Notes: generated by a model not told the origin, from the sequence alone. A DNA stretch of 64,000 nucleotides from UBA7703 sp963667195 (GCA_963667195.1 OY762962.1:2542001-2606000); one strand, 5' to 3'; counted from the stretch's first letter, positions 10,079-18,165 are shown. Numbers and translations are program-made.

Positions 10079-10504
10079 ATGACCATGCGCAAGGGCGGGA
10101 AGACGTGGTATTACGACACGGGAGTTTTTAAGACCATTTCTAACGTTATTGCATACAAACTCGGCTCTGGTGCAACGCCTTGGATCGATAAGTATTCAAC
10201 CTACTTCCAGTGGAACGTGAGCAGCGGTCAAGGGTATTTCTGCCCCGATATTCCTGTTGATTTGACCCCGATTCGGCAAATTCATTTCATCGCGAATAAC
10301 GTAAACGGAACAACCGTTTTCGTCGGTGTGCAACCCAGCAATGCCAATATTACGGGGCTGCGCTCTGTGAACGTTACTTCTTCGACGGACGCTGAATACA
10401 TCGTTGATGTTTCCGACTTGACAGGCAATTACTACCTGTCTGGCGGTTTCAGCGGAGGGAATACCACGAGGTATTTGCAGATCAAAAAAATGTGGGGAGA
10501 ATAG
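10079..10504 (+). CDS. Phage fibre-associated protein of unknown function (141 aa)
   Basis: Not recognised. It follows the BppU-like gene by 8 bases; a longer in-frame start at 10049 would overlap that gene by 22 bases, and neither start has a clear ribosome site. The protein is rich in aromatic, Gly, Ser and Thr residues in alternating patterns expected for a small beta-sandwich, like receptor-binding or carbohydrate-binding tips of phage fibres. Its position between the baseplate protein and the endolysin supports a tail-tip role. Confidence 0.65.
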   Translation: MTMRKGGKTWYYDTGVFKTISNVIAYKLGSGATPWIDKYSTYFQWNVSSGQGYFCPDIPVDLTPIRQIHFIANNVNGTTVFVGVQPSNANITGLRSVNVTSSTDAEYIVDVSDLTGNYYLSGGFSGGNTTRYLQIKKMWGE

Positions 10505-10513
10505 GAGGCAACC

Positions 10514-11305
10514 ATGACACGAATAGCACACGCTGTTCGCGCGGAAGACGGCACAAAAGATGGCGTCATTCCGGGCGATCAGGATGGCAAAGAGGTGCGA
10601 ATCCAAACCTACTATGCCAAAAACGACGCGGGCAAGCCGTGGGAGCATGTCCTGCGCGCGCGGGATCCGGCCCTTGCTGAGCGGATTGCGGTGAATATGA
10701 CTACTCTGGCGGAAAACGACCGCATTGGTTACAGCCAGCGACGCCGTATGACGTGGTACAACTCTGCGAAATCGCAGGGCGGGAACATCGCGAAGGCTGC
10801 CGGCGACTGTGATTGCAGTTCAGGCGTGTCCGGAGGCACTCAGCTCGCGGGTGGAAAGCTCAAAGCGAACCTAACCACAAGCAACATGCTGAATGGTTTC
10901 AAGGCAAGCGGGCAGTTTGAAATCCTAACGGATGCGAAATATCTCAGCTCGGCCGACTATCTGCGCCGCGGCGATATTCTTTTGCGCATCGGACACACGG
11001 CGGTGATCCTGGACAACGGCGCGAAAGCGGATCAGCCGGACGCGCCGGATGATGACACACTGCCGGCAGGAAAAACGTTCCGAATCGTCGTGGATAAGTA
11101 CTGGGAAGCGGAAGGCAAGTCCTACGGCGTCAAAGATTGGTGCCGCGTCCGGAAGGGACCGACACTGGATGATGACATCCTCGGGAAAGCCTACCCCGGC
11201 GAGATCTACGACGCCTATGGCTTTGCTGAGGACTGGTACCAAATCAATTACCACGGCCGCGTCGGCTATATCTACAAACAGTTTGTATCGGAGGGCGAAA
11301 CATAA
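10514..11305 (+). CDS. Endolysin with NlpC/P60-like or CHAP-like domain and SH3 domain (263 aa)
   Basis: A strong AGGAGG site precedes the ATG. The catalytic domain shows a DCSSGV segment (C101) and an RIGHTAVIL segment (H161), the Cys-His arrangement of NlpC/P60 and CHAP cell-wall peptidases/amidases. Residues about 190-263 form a bacterial SH3 wall-binding domain (WCRVRKGP...GE..DAYG...DWYQI...GRVGYIYKQF). It would cleave peptidoglycan at the end of infection. It overlaps the next gene by one base. It is not the same architecture as the endolysin at 55148, which has its binding domain at the N-terminus. Confidence 0.88.
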   Translation: MTRIAHAVRAEDGTKDGVIPGDQDGKEVRIQTYYAKNDAGKPWEHVLRARDPALAERIAVNMTTLAENDRIGYSQRRRMTWYNSAKSQGGNIAKAAGDCDCSSGVSGGTQLAGGKLKANLTTSNMLNGFKASGQFEILTDAKYLSSADYLRRGDILLRIGHTAVILDNGAKADQPDAPDDDTLPAGKTFRIVVDKYWEAEGKSYGVKDWCRVRKGPTLDDDILGKAYPGEIYDAYGFAEDWYQINYHGRVGYIYKQFVSEGET

Positions 11306-11682
11306 TGGCAAGCAGCGAATCAGTAACACAGGAGGCGTTCGCCGGAAGAAACAAACTCTGTGATGAACGTGAGAAGCGGACTAACACTCGGTTGCGACAA
11401 ACTGAAGAGCAACTCTCGCTCGCTTCGGCAAACCTCGTGAAAACGACCGAGATACTTAACCGCATATCCTCTACACAGGAGGATCACGAGAAAAGGCTTC
11501 GAGAAATCGAAGCCAGCGGCGGCTATGAGAAAATCACGCAGGAACAAGAGGACCACGAGCAACGACTTCGCGCGATGGAGTCGCGCGGCGGAAAGTGGTT
11601 CGACAAAATCGTTTCAGGGGTTATAGGTGCGGCGGTAGCCGCATTTATGGCATATATCATCTATGGAGGAGTAAAACCATGA
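11305..11682 (+). CDS. XhlA-like coiled-coil membrane-anchored lysis protein (125 aa)
   Basis: Residues 20-95 form an amphipathic coiled coil with two related EDHE-x-RLR repeats, followed by a single C-terminal membrane segment (residues about 101-120). This matches hemolysin XhlA-type proteins that work beside a holin. It sits between endolysin and holin, overlapping the former by one base and the latter by ATGA. In the second lysis cassette the equivalent protein (56045) has the membrane segment at the opposite end. Confidence 0.65.
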   Translation: MASSESVTQEAFAGRNKLCDEREKRTNTRLRQTEEQLSLASANLVKTTEILNRISSTQEDHEKRLREIEASGGYEKITQEQEDHEQRLRAMESRGGKWFDKIVSGVIGAAVAAFMAYIIYGGVKP

Positions 11683-12203
11683 AGAAGTTTCTCAAAGTGT
11701 TGCTGGCGATCGTGATGATCGTCGTTCTCTTTACCCTACCGACCGTTGCTCTTGCGGACACGGGCACGCAAGCGCCCGCTGCAGAAGGATTGGATCTGCT
11801 GATTAACTTTGGCCTTCAGCTCGCCGGGACGCTCCTGATCACACTGATCGGAGTGCTGGGCACGTGGCTAACGCTGCAACTCAACAAAAACGCGAAGCTC
11901 AAAAATATTAACGATGCGCAAAAAGAGCTGATTCGCGCGGCAAAGATCACAGTCGGCGAGCTGAAGCAAACAACCGTTGATGCTCTTAAGGCTGGGCATT
12001 CGGATGGCAAACTTACATTACAAGAAATTGCACAGTTGCGCGAAAAACTGCGGGATAAAACATTGGAAAAACTGTCTGCTCCGGCATATGCGCTTTTGGC
12101 TGCCGCTTCAGTTGATGTGGAGGGCCTGATCATCGGAGTCGGAGAAAGCTGGATCGAACGATTGAAGCAATCGAGCGGCAGCCCCGACACGGACACCGAG
12201 TAA
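11679..12203 (+). CDS. LLH-type phage holin with extra N-terminal signal-like segment (174 aa)
   Basis: The start at 11679 has GGAGG 8 bases upstream and overlaps the previous stop as ATGA; longer frames lack a site. Residues 1-27 are a signal-peptide-like segment (MKK, hydrophobic core, ALAD). A second membrane segment at about 42-62 is followed by a conserved cytoplasmic helical domain. From about residue 36 it is very similar to the holin at 56322 (shared LLITLIGVLGT, NINDAQKELIRAAKITVGEL and DVEGLI.GVGESWIER). Holins form membrane holes that release endolysin. The added N-terminal segment is the main difference. Confidence 0.85.
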   Translation: MKKFLKVLLAIVMIVVLFTLPTVALADTGTQAPAAEGLDLLINFGLQLAGTLLITLIGVLGTWLTLQLNKNAKLKNINDAQKELIRAAKITVGELKQTTVDALKAGHSDGKLTLQEIAQLREKLRDKTLEKLSAPAYALLAAASVDVEGLIIGVGESWIERLKQSSGSPDTDTE

Positions 12204-12220
12204 TCACAACCATCGAAAAG

Positions 12221-12258
12221 AAGCACCGTTCCGGATCATCGGAGCGGTGCTTTTTTTT
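12221..12258 (+). terminator. Strong intrinsic terminator of prophage A lysis operon
   Basis: AAGCACCG(C)T...AGCGGTGCTT hairpin followed by eight T residues, 17 bases after the holin stop codon. Confidence 0.9.
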
Positions 12259-12263
12259 GTTTT

Positions 12264-12283
12264 GGTTGCCAGAAGGTTGCCAG
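12264..12283 (+). repeat. Two direct repeats GGTTGCCAG, 11 bp apart
   Basis: GGTTGCCAG occurs at 12264 and again at 12275, between the last prophage gene and tRNA-Asn. Short direct repeats one helical turn apart beside a tRNA are typical of integrase arm-binding sites, but this is inference. Confidence 0.4.
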
Positions 12284-12310
12284 TGGTTTTTCTGCAGCAA
12301 AGATAATGAT

Positions 12311-12346
12311 TATTAAAACAGCCCGCAAACGCACTGTTTACGGGCT
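12311..12346 (-). terminator. Terminator of tRNA-Asn
   Basis: A perfect 11-bp stem allowing one G-T pair (AGCCCGTAAAC / GTTTGCGGGCT on the minus strand) with a 5-base loop is followed by GTTTTAATA on the minus strand, 7 bases beyond the tRNA CCA. On the plus strand it is followed by ACTTTTT, so it may act in both directions. Confidence 0.8.
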
Positions 12347-12352
12347 ACTTTT

Positions 12353-12428
12353 TGGCTCCCCCTGTTGGACTCGAACCAACGACACTGCGGTTAACAGCCG
12401 CATGCTCTACCGACTGAGCTAAGGAGGA
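12353..12428 (-). tRNA. tRNA-Asn (anticodon GTT), CCA encoded
   Basis: The minus strand folds into a full cloverleaf of 76 nt including CCA: acceptor stem TCCTCCT with AGGGGGA, D-arm AGCTCAGTCGGTAGAGC, anticodon arm TGCGG-CTGTTAA-CCGCA with anticodon GTT, and T-loop GGTTCGAGTCC. The discriminator base is G and CCA is encoded. The prophage lies on its 3' side. Confidence 0.97.
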
Positions 12429-12551
12429 ACGTTACTCGGAGATTTTACATGAATTCGAGGCCACTTGCAATGAACACGGCGAGCGATTTGGAACGGTTAT
12501 TGCAAAATACGATTCGAATCCTCTCGTTATCTTGAAATTGCTCGCCTTTGA

Positions 12552-12580
12552 TTGACGTTTTAAAGTACGCTAACTATAAT
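12552..12580 (+). promoter_or_regulatory. Near-consensus promoter giving a leaderless transcript
   Basis: TTGACG (12552-12557), 17-bp spacer, TATAAT (12575-12580). Transcription would start about 7 bases on, at the ATG of the next gene (12587). Confidence 0.8.
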
Positions 12581-12586
12581 ATTGAC

Positions 12587-13120
12587 ATGGATGAGAACGC
12601 AATCATCACACTCATTGCGATAGAGACAAATGCGCCGAAACGGAGATTTACCCGCTCCACCGGGGCAATTTATATCATTTTGATCGCGCTGATCATCGGC
12701 AGTATGTCGGCGGGAAATTTGCTCTACGAGCGGCTTTTCATTCCGCGATACGTGACACAACCGATTCTTTACGCTGTGATTGCGACGGTTTGTTATCTCG
12801 TATATCGCCGAAATTATTTGCGATACCGCTACACGCTGACAACAAACACACTAGCGATCGAACAAATCGGCGGCAGCGAAGAGAAAACGCTCGCCGCAAT
12901 CGATATTTCATGCATTCGTCAGATTCAGCATGATACACCAAAAGAGAGAAGCAAAGTAAAAACCGTCTACGCTTATCTGCCGCCCAGAAAGAATATCACA
13001 TGGGTGATGGCAAACGAGGACGGGAAAGAAACCCGATACGCAATCAGCGCGAGTAGCGAGTTTTTGGATCAGCTCAATGAGCAATGGCGGCTGGCAAAGA
13101 CTGCTGACAAGAACGAATGA
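12587..13120 (+). CDS. Membrane protein with PH-like domain, leaderless (177 aa)
   Basis: Two predicted membrane segments (about residues 27-47 and 58-75) are followed by a cytoplasmic beta-rich region with the pattern of bacterial PH-like domains (Y.LT.N.L.I..IGG, AIDISCIRQIQ). Function unknown. The start at 12587 is chosen because no ribosome binding site precedes it and the promoter -10 ends only 6 bases upstream, so the ATG would be at or next to the first transcribed base. A longer in-frame start at 12548 would lie within the promoter. Confidence 0.7.
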   Translation: MDENAIITLIAIETNAPKRRFTRSTGAIYIILIALIIGSMSAGNLLYERLFIPRYVTQPILYAVIATVCYLVYRRNYLRYRYTLTTNTLAIEQIGGSEEKTLAAIDISCIRQIQHDTPKERSKVKTVYAYLPPRKNITWVMANEDGKETRYAISASSEFLDQLNEQWRLAKTADKNE

Positions 13121-13168
13121 ACAAAGTCCTTCGAGCATCGCTGGAGAAAGAATAAATTAGTTTTAAAC

Positions 13169-14599
13169 ATGAACGAACACCCGACGACAACAGAAAGCGA
13201 AACATTACAGGAAACGCTCGGCAACTACGCGCGCGAGAATTCCGCGCGGTTTCATATGCCCGGCCACAAGGGACGCGGGCTCTCCGGTTTCTGGCGCGAT
13301 GAGCTGCAGCTTTGGGACGTGACGGAGCTGAGCAACACCGACAATCTGCACGCGCCGCAGGGCGCGATTGCCGCGGCGCAACAGAGCATGGCGCAGGCGT
13401 ATGGCGCGAAGGCTTCTTTTTTTGCGGTCAATGGAGGAACAAACGCTGTTCAAGCGATGATTCTCGCGCTGAGCGATCAGGACAAGCTCCTGCTTGCGCG
13501 GGATTGCCACCGTTCCGCGGTCAGCGGCGCGGCTCTCCGCGGAATTGAGACCTGCTATCTTTCGCCGAGATACGACGAATCCCGCGGGCTGCTGGGCATG
13601 GTGACGCCGGAAGACTTGGATGAAGCCTTGACGCAAACGGGAGCGACCGCAGTGCTGGTGACTTCGCCAAACGCATACGGACTATGCGCGGATATCGCGG
13701 GGCTGGCGGAGGCGGCACACCGGCACGGGGCGCTGCTGCTGCTCGACAGCGCACACGGCGCGCATTACCCGTTTTCCGACGCGCTTCCGCGCGCACCCGG
13801 CGGATATGTTGATCTTTTTGTACACTCGCAGCATAAGACGATGGACGCGCTGACGCAGGCCGCAAGCCTGCACCTTGGCGAGTGCCGCATTACGCCGGAG
13901 CAGCTACGCCGCGCGCTCGCGATGACGGAGACGACGAGCCCCTCGTATCTGCTGATGGCGTCGCTGGACTGGTCGGTCTACATGGCGAAACGGCGTGACT
14001 GGACCGGACAGGTTGCGCGCTGCATCGCGCTGGAAAAGAAGATTGAAGTCATCGAAGGCTTACGCGTGTTTCACGATCCGGTCGGCATCGGCGTTTACGA
14101 GCGCGACCGCACGAGAATCGTGATCGACGTGACCAATCGGGGTTACACCGGATATGAAGCGCAGGCGATTTTGGAGCAGAACAACATCTACCTTGAGATG
14201 GCGGATGCGCGAAGGCTCGTATTGATCACGTCGCCGAACGACGAACCCATCTGGTATGAGCAGTTGCTGAATACCCTCGCATCTCTGCCGAAGAAAAAAA
14301 CGAAGAGCACGCTCAACAGCGGAGAAGAGATTCGCTTTGCGGCAAACGAGCAGCGCATGGGCATCCGCGAGGCGACATTTGCGCAAACGCAGACACTACC
14401 ACTCAAGCAGGCGGAAGGACGCGTTGCTGCGGAGCCCATCGGCATCTACCCGCCGGGAATCGCGCTGGTCATGCCAGGCGAGGTCATCGGCCGTCGCGCG
14501 ATTGACTATCTGCTGACGCAGGAACGCGGCGGCGGCGCGCTCTTCGGCGTCTATGATGGAAGCGTCTTCGTCGTAGAAGACCGCAAACAAACAAGATAA
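13169..14599 (+). CDS. Orn/Lys/Arg decarboxylase (PLP, fold III type, 476 aa)
   Basis: A short-form decarboxylase of the SpeA/YaaO type. Visible motifs: HMPGHKGRG near residue 30, VNGGTNAVQA, LLDSAHGAHYPFS and SQHKTMDALTQ, where K223 should form the Schiff base with pyridoxal phosphate. A C-terminal decarboxylase domain with YPPGIALVMPGE follows (about 425-445). Which amino acid is used cannot be told; arginine (polyamine synthesis) and lysine are both possible. In B. subtilis the homologue yaaO begins the yaaO-tmk-yaaQ-yaaR-holB-yaaT run; here it precedes holB and ricT directly, without tmk. Confidence 0.88.
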   Translation: MNEHPTTTESETLQETLGNYARENSARFHMPGHKGRGLSGFWRDELQLWDVTELSNTDNLHAPQGAIAAAQQSMAQAYGAKASFFAVNGGTNAVQAMILALSDQDKLLLARDCHRSAVSGAALRGIETCYLSPRYDESRGLLGMVTPEDLDEALTQTGATAVLVTSPNAYGLCADIAGLAEAAHRHGALLLLDSAHGAHYPFSDALPRAPGGYVDLFVHSQHKTMDALTQAASLHLGECRITPEQLRRALAMTETTSPSYLLMASLDWSVYMAKRRDWTGQVARCIALEKKIEVIEGLRVFHDPVGIGVYERDRTRIVIDVTNRGYTGYEAQAILEQNNIYLEMADARRLVLITSPNDEPIWYEQLLNTLASLPKKKTKSTLNSGEEIRFAANEQRMGIREATFAQTQTLPLKQAEGRVAAEPIGIYPPGIALVMPGEVIGRRAIDYLLTQERGGGALFGVYDGSVFVVEDRKQTR

Positions 14600-14674
14600 C
14601 GACAGGACGAAAGCATCTGAACCGAAAAAAAACAGGCGAACACAAATAATTAGGAAACGATATTGAGGAACACC

Positions 14675-15652
14675 ATGCAAAACCGACTGCTCGACGCGAT
14701 TTCACTCGACCGCGCCCCGCACGCAATCTTAATCTCCGGCCCGGAAGGAAGCGGCAAGCGGGAGCTTGCGCGCCGTTGCGCCGCGCTCTTTTGCCTCGAC
14801 GAGGACGCGCCGGAGCGACTCGTCAGTTGCCCGAACTATTACGAGATCGGCGAGAGCACGGTGAAGGTGGACGACATCCGCACGCTGCTCACTTCCGCCG
14901 CCATGCAGGGCTTCAACGGAGGCCGCAGGGCGTTTGTTTTCGTCAACGCGCAGCTCATGAGCACACAGATACAAAACACGCTTCTCAAGACCCTGGAGGA
15001 GCCACACAGCGAAACGATGCTGATCCTCACGGGAAACGAATTCGGGCTATTGCCCACGATTCGCTCCCGCTGCGTAATCGAGCGCCTCGGCGCGGGCAGC
15101 GTTGAAGAGACCGTACGGGAGCTAATGCGCGAGGGAATGAGCTCGCAGGATGCGCGCTTCTTCGCGGGGCTTTCGGACGGAATTCTGAGCCGCGCGCGCA
15201 CCAATGCGCTGCCGGAATCCGTGGCGTTTCGCGCGAGCGCAATCGAGCTCGTTCGGCGCGCGATCTTCGACTACGCGCCGTTTGCGGAGGCGACGGAGCT
15301 GGTCATGATCATGAGCGCGGAACCGGAGCCGGAGGAGACCCCCGACGACGAACCCAAGGCCAAGGTCGGAAAGAAGAAAAAGAAAGGCGACGTGCAGCTC
15401 ACGCTGTCGTTTCTTACCATAGCACTCAGTGTATTTCAGGATGCGATCAACGCGTCCCTCGGTGGTCAAACGCCGCGCAACAGCGACCAAACGGAGCTGG
15501 TTCGCAAAATTGCGTCGTGCTTTACAATAGCGCAGATACAAGGTATCATAGAAATGTTAACCAGTTCGCAGCAAAAGTTGATTGCGGGCGCGAGTATTCC
15601 GCTCACGCTCGACAGCGCGCTTGCGAAGCTGTTTTACGAGCCACAACGCTAA
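14675..15652 (+). CDS. holB: DNA polymerase III delta-prime subunit (325 aa)
   Basis: AAA+ clamp-loader subunit. Residues 22-29 are the P-loop (GPEGSGKR); conserved blocks include the S.V.VDDIR.L segment, GG.RAFV..NA..M, Q.QNTLLKTLEEP and a sensor-1-like TIRSRC. It loads the beta clamp at replication forks. The start ATG at 14675 follows GAGGAA; a TTG four codons upstream is less likely. The lysine-rich insert KAKVGKKKKKGD (about residues 228-240) is unusual. It lies between the decarboxylase and ricT genes as in other Firmicutes, but tmk is absent from this spot. Confidence 0.9.
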   Translation: MQNRLLDAISLDRAPHAILISGPEGSGKRELARRCAALFCLDEDAPERLVSCPNYYEIGESTVKVDDIRTLLTSAAMQGFNGGRRAFVFVNAQLMSTQIQNTLLKTLEEPHSETMLILTGNEFGLLPTIRSRCVIERLGAGSVEETVRELMREGMSSQDARFFAGLSDGILSRARTNALPESVAFRASAIELVRRAIFDYAPFAEATELVMIMSAEPEPEETPDDEPKAKVGKKKKKGDVQLTLSFLTIALSVFQDAINASLGGQTPRNSDQTELVRKIASCFTIAQIQGIIEMLTSSQQKLIAGASIPLTLDSALAKLFYEPQR

Positions 15653-15721
15653 ACGCGAACAAAACAGCCTGAACCGCGCGGGAAAATCCCGCTGCGGAAC
15701 CATAGAAGGAGCAATGACACT

Positions 15722-17092
15722 ATGAAAGTGATTGGCGTACGATTCAAATCGAGCGGACGCATCTATTATTTCGACCCGTTGGAATTCGAGTTTGCCGAAG
15801 GAGACGGCGTCATCGTTGAAACCGCGCGCGGACAGGAATACGGCGAGGTTGCGCAGGTGGCGATGGACGTGGAGGAATCCGCGATCGTATCCCCGCTCAA
15901 ACCCGTAGTGCGGCCCGCGAGCGACGCGGACACCACGATGCGCGACCAGAACTGCGCAAAGGAAGGCGACGCGTTTCGCGTTTGCCAGCAGAAGATTGAT
16001 CAGCACAAGCTGGACATGCACCTCGTGAGCGCGGAATACTCGTTTAACGGAAGCAAGCTCGTGTTTTACTTTACGGCGGACGAGCGCGTGGACTTCCGCG
16101 ATCTGGTCAAAGACCTCGCGTCGCAGTTCCGCACCCGCATCGAGCTGCGCCAAATCGGCGTTCGCGACGAGGCAAAGATGCTGGGCGGCCTCGGCTCCTG
16201 CGGCAGAGTGGTCTGCTGCAAGCAGTTTCTGGACGATTTCCATCCCGTTTCGATTAAGATGGCGAAGGAACAGAACCTTTCTCTCAGCCCGACGAAGATC
16301 AGCGGGCTCTGCGGAAGGCTCATGTGCTGCCTGCAATACGAGCAGAGCTGCTATGAAGACATGAAGCGGCGCATGCCGCACGTCAACCGTGATATCCTCA
16401 CGCCGGACGGCGTCGGCATCGTCGTTGACAACAACGTGATCACCGAAAAGACCAAGGTGCGCGTGACACTGCCCGACGGGAGCATCGACCTGAGGGAGTT
16501 TCACTATACGCTGCTTGCCAAGCCCGGCGAAGCGCTGCCCGCGCAGCCGCAACAGGCCGCGCAACCGGCTCAGCCGGCGCAGCAGCCGCAAGCGCAGGCG
16601 GCAGTCCAGCCGCAGCGCGAGAACGCGGAGGCAAAGCCCGCCACGGAGAACGCAGCGCAGGAGCGCAACCCCGAGCACAAGCGCCGCAGACGCGGCGGAC
16701 GCGGCAAGGGTTCCCCGCGACCCAACGGCGCACCCGGGCAGGAAGGCGAAGCACAGCAGCCGCGCCCAAACAACAATCAACCGCGTCCGGCAGGGCAGCA
16801 ACAGCAGCAACAGCAGCAGCGCAGACCCGAAGGACAACAGCAGCAGCGCAGACCGGAAGGACAGCAGCAACAGCAGCGCAGACCCGAAGGCCAGCAGCCG
16901 CGCCCGAACAACAATCAACCGCGTCCGCAGCAGGGCGCAAACCAGCAACAGGGCGCAAACCAACAGCAGCCGAACCAGCAGCCCAGACAGGGAAACGCGC
17001 AGGAAGGCCAGCGAAACAACAACTATCATCGGCGCGGCGGCGCGAACCGGCCGAGGCCGAACGGGCCCGCACCGGAGAAAAAGGAGCCATAA
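15722..17092 (+). CDS. ricT: RicT/YaaT (PSP1 domain) with long Gln-rich C-terminal tail (456 aa)
   Basis: Residues 1-265 are a PSP1 domain protein with the conserved cysteine pattern GSCGRVVCCKQF and SGLCGRLMCCLQYE. In B. subtilis this protein joins RicA and RicF in an iron-sulfur-containing complex that supports RNase Y-dependent mRNA processing. Residues about 270-456 are an added tail: Ala/Gln/Pro-rich, then an RRRGGRGKG basic patch, then imperfect repeats of Q-rich blocks with RRPEGQQQ and NNNQPRP, ending in RGGANRPRP. The tail is probably disordered and RNA-binding (RGG-like), which fits an RNA-processing role. Standard members are about 275 residues. Confidence 0.9.
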   Translation: MKVIGVRFKSSGRIYYFDPLEFEFAEGDGVIVETARGQEYGEVAQVAMDVEESAIVSPLKPVVRPASDADTTMRDQNCAKEGDAFRVCQQKIDQHKLDMHLVSAEYSFNGSKLVFYFTADERVDFRDLVKDLASQFRTRIELRQIGVRDEAKMLGGLGSCGRVVCCKQFLDDFHPVSIKMAKEQNLSLSPTKISGLCGRLMCCLQYEQSCYEDMKRRMPHVNRDILTPDGVGIVVDNNVITEKTKVRVTLPDGSIDLREFHYTLLAKPGEALPAQPQQAAQPAQPAQQPQAQAAVQPQRENAEAKPATENAAQERNPEHKRRRRGGRGKGSPRPNGAPGQEGEAQQPRPNNNQPRPAGQQQQQQQQRRPEGQQQQRRPEGQQQQQRRPEGQQPRPNNNQPRPQQGANQQQGANQQQPNQQPRQGNAQEGQRNNNYHRRGGANRPRPNGPAPEKKEP

Positions 17093-17137
17093 TGCGCGAC
17101 AAAACGCCGCGCAATGCTGATTTTACACCGCGTTGTG

Positions 17138-17165
17138 TTGACGTTTGGTGACGCTGTGTTATAAT
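17138..17165 (+). promoter_or_regulatory. Promoter of the ferredoxin gene
   Basis: TTGACG (17138-17143), 16-bp spacer, TATAAT (17160-17165), about 25 bases before a GGAGG site and the ferredoxin ATG. Confidence 0.75.
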
Positions 17166-17196
17166 ATTTACGAAATTTGACACGGAGGACTGGAAC

Positions 17197-17364
17197 ATGG
17201 CATATAAAATTTCTGACGAATGCATCGCCTGCGGCGCTTGTGCTGCGGAGTGCCCCACCGAAGCGATCAGCGAAGGCGCGATCTACGTGATCGATGCCGA
17301 CAAGTGCATCGACTGCGGCAATTGCGCAGACGTTTGCCCGGTTGGCGCGCCGAAACCCGAGTAA
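17197..17364 (+). CDS. 2[4Fe-4S] ferredoxin (55 aa)
   Basis: A small clostridial-type ferredoxin. Two CxxCxxCxxxCP motifs are present (CIACGACAAECP at residues 9-20 and CIDCGNCADVCP at about 38-49), enough to bind two [4Fe-4S] clusters and carry low-potential electrons in the cytoplasm. It has its own near-consensus promoter, an ACGGAGG ribosome site, and a terminator 15 bases after the stop codon, so it is an independent, probably highly expressed gene. At 55 residues it has the usual length of the family. Confidence 0.96.
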   Translation: MAYKISDECIACGACAAECPTEAISEGAIYVIDADKCIDCGNCADVCPVGAPKPE

Positions 17365-17378
17365 GCAACGAAGTAAAG

Positions 17379-17416
17379 AGGCCTGAACGACAGCATTGTC
17401 GTTCAGGCCTTTTTTC
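17379..17416. terminator. Terminator between ferredoxin and converging lipoprotein gene
   Basis: AGGCCTGAACGACA / TGTCGTTCAGGCCT hairpin followed by TTTTTT on the plus strand; it lies between convergent genes and may serve both. Confidence 0.9.
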
Positions 17417-17443
17417 GTTTTTGGCGTGATGCCGGAATTCGGA

Positions 17444-18016
17444 TCAACCGCAGCAGGCGGCAAACGGCAGATCGTTATAGACGATCGGAAGCAGTACATC
17501 CGTCATCTCGTCAAAATCCGTCGGATCGGACGTATAGCATGTGTAGCGGACATCCTCATAGCTCCATTCCGCGAGAGCGCCCTTTGCGCCGCCGTCGATG
17601 GTCTTCACGACGAGGCTGACCTTGAAGCCCGGGCCTTCGAGATCGAGAGACTGCGGATTGGGATCAAACGTTTCGTTTACGCCGGAGATATCCTCCGTGG
17701 TGACCGCGCCGCGATAAGTATAGGTCTTGCCGTCGAGCGTGAATATGATCTGCGCAACCTTGCCGCCGATGATGCTGTAGCTTGCGCTGTCCGCCTGCTG
17801 ATACGGGGTTATGATGAACCCAAGATCGGAGAAGTCCGCGGCGCCTTCCACCTCCACAATCGGGTTGGGAATCTGCGTGCTTGGCTCCGCTGTTGCAGCG
17901 GGCGTGGGCGAGGGCGCGGGGGTGGCAGTTTGCGCGGGCTCGCTTGCCTCAGCTTTGCAGGACGCAAAGGAGAAAACAAGCAGAAGCGCACATACAATCG
18001 GGATGATTTTTTTCAT
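17444..18016 (-). CDS. Secreted lipoprotein of unknown function (190 aa)
   Basis: The start at 18016 gives a lipoprotein signal peptide (MKKIIPIV, hydrophobic core, lipobox FASC) and has AGGACAGG upstream; the longer open frame has no good start. After the lipid-anchored cysteine comes a Thr/Pro/Ala-rich linker (residues 25-50) and a globular beta-rich domain that ends in CCG. Probably anchored on the outer face of the membrane. The domain has the look of small secreted DUF-type proteins with a Y.IIGGK.AQI pattern; no function is recognised. Confidence 0.8.
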   Translation of the reverse strand: MKKIIPIVCALLLVFSFASCKAEASEPAQTATPAPSPTPAATAEPSTQIPNPIVEVEGAADFSDLGFIITPYQQADSASYSIIGGKVAQIIFTLDGKTYTYRGAVTTEDISGVNETFDPNPQSLDLEGPGFKVSLVVKTIDGGAKGALAEWSYEDVRYTCYTSDPTDFDEMTDVLLPIVYNDLPFAACCG

Positions 18017-18165
18017 GATACCTGTCCTTTTGGCATATGCCGGTTGGAAGCAAATCCAAACGGCAAGCCTATGTGAAGTACGGGTATCATACCACACATC
18101 AGACATGGAATAAGTGACGAAAGCACGCGCCGGAGACGGCGTTTTTTGCGTTTTTGGGTGCAAAA

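Larger units (their letters stand above)
1..12258 (+). mobile_element. Prophage A, right part (tail hub to lysis cassette), cut by window edge
   Basis: Ten co-directional genes run from the C-terminal end of a tail-hub protein through a giant virion protein and baseplate/fibre genes to endolysin and holin, and close with a strong terminator. The head genes and any integrase would lie left of the window. Its hub protein, the 62-residue protein, the helical protein and the holin are each homologous to genes of the two separate phage clusters at 18.3-26.8 kb and 55.1-56.7 kb. The element ends about 95 bp from the 3' end of tRNA-Asn, a classic integration context, but no attachment repeat can be confirmed from one end. 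Confidence 0.85.

Noticed and set aside
12510..12525. GATTCGAATCC resembling a tRNA T-loop
   Set aside because: No acceptor, D or anticodon arm can be formed around it; it is probably chance.
16440..17258. Long open frames opposite and beside the RicT tail
   Set aside because: They arise from the GC-rich repetitive tail sequence in other frames; no ribosome sites and no protein-like composition.
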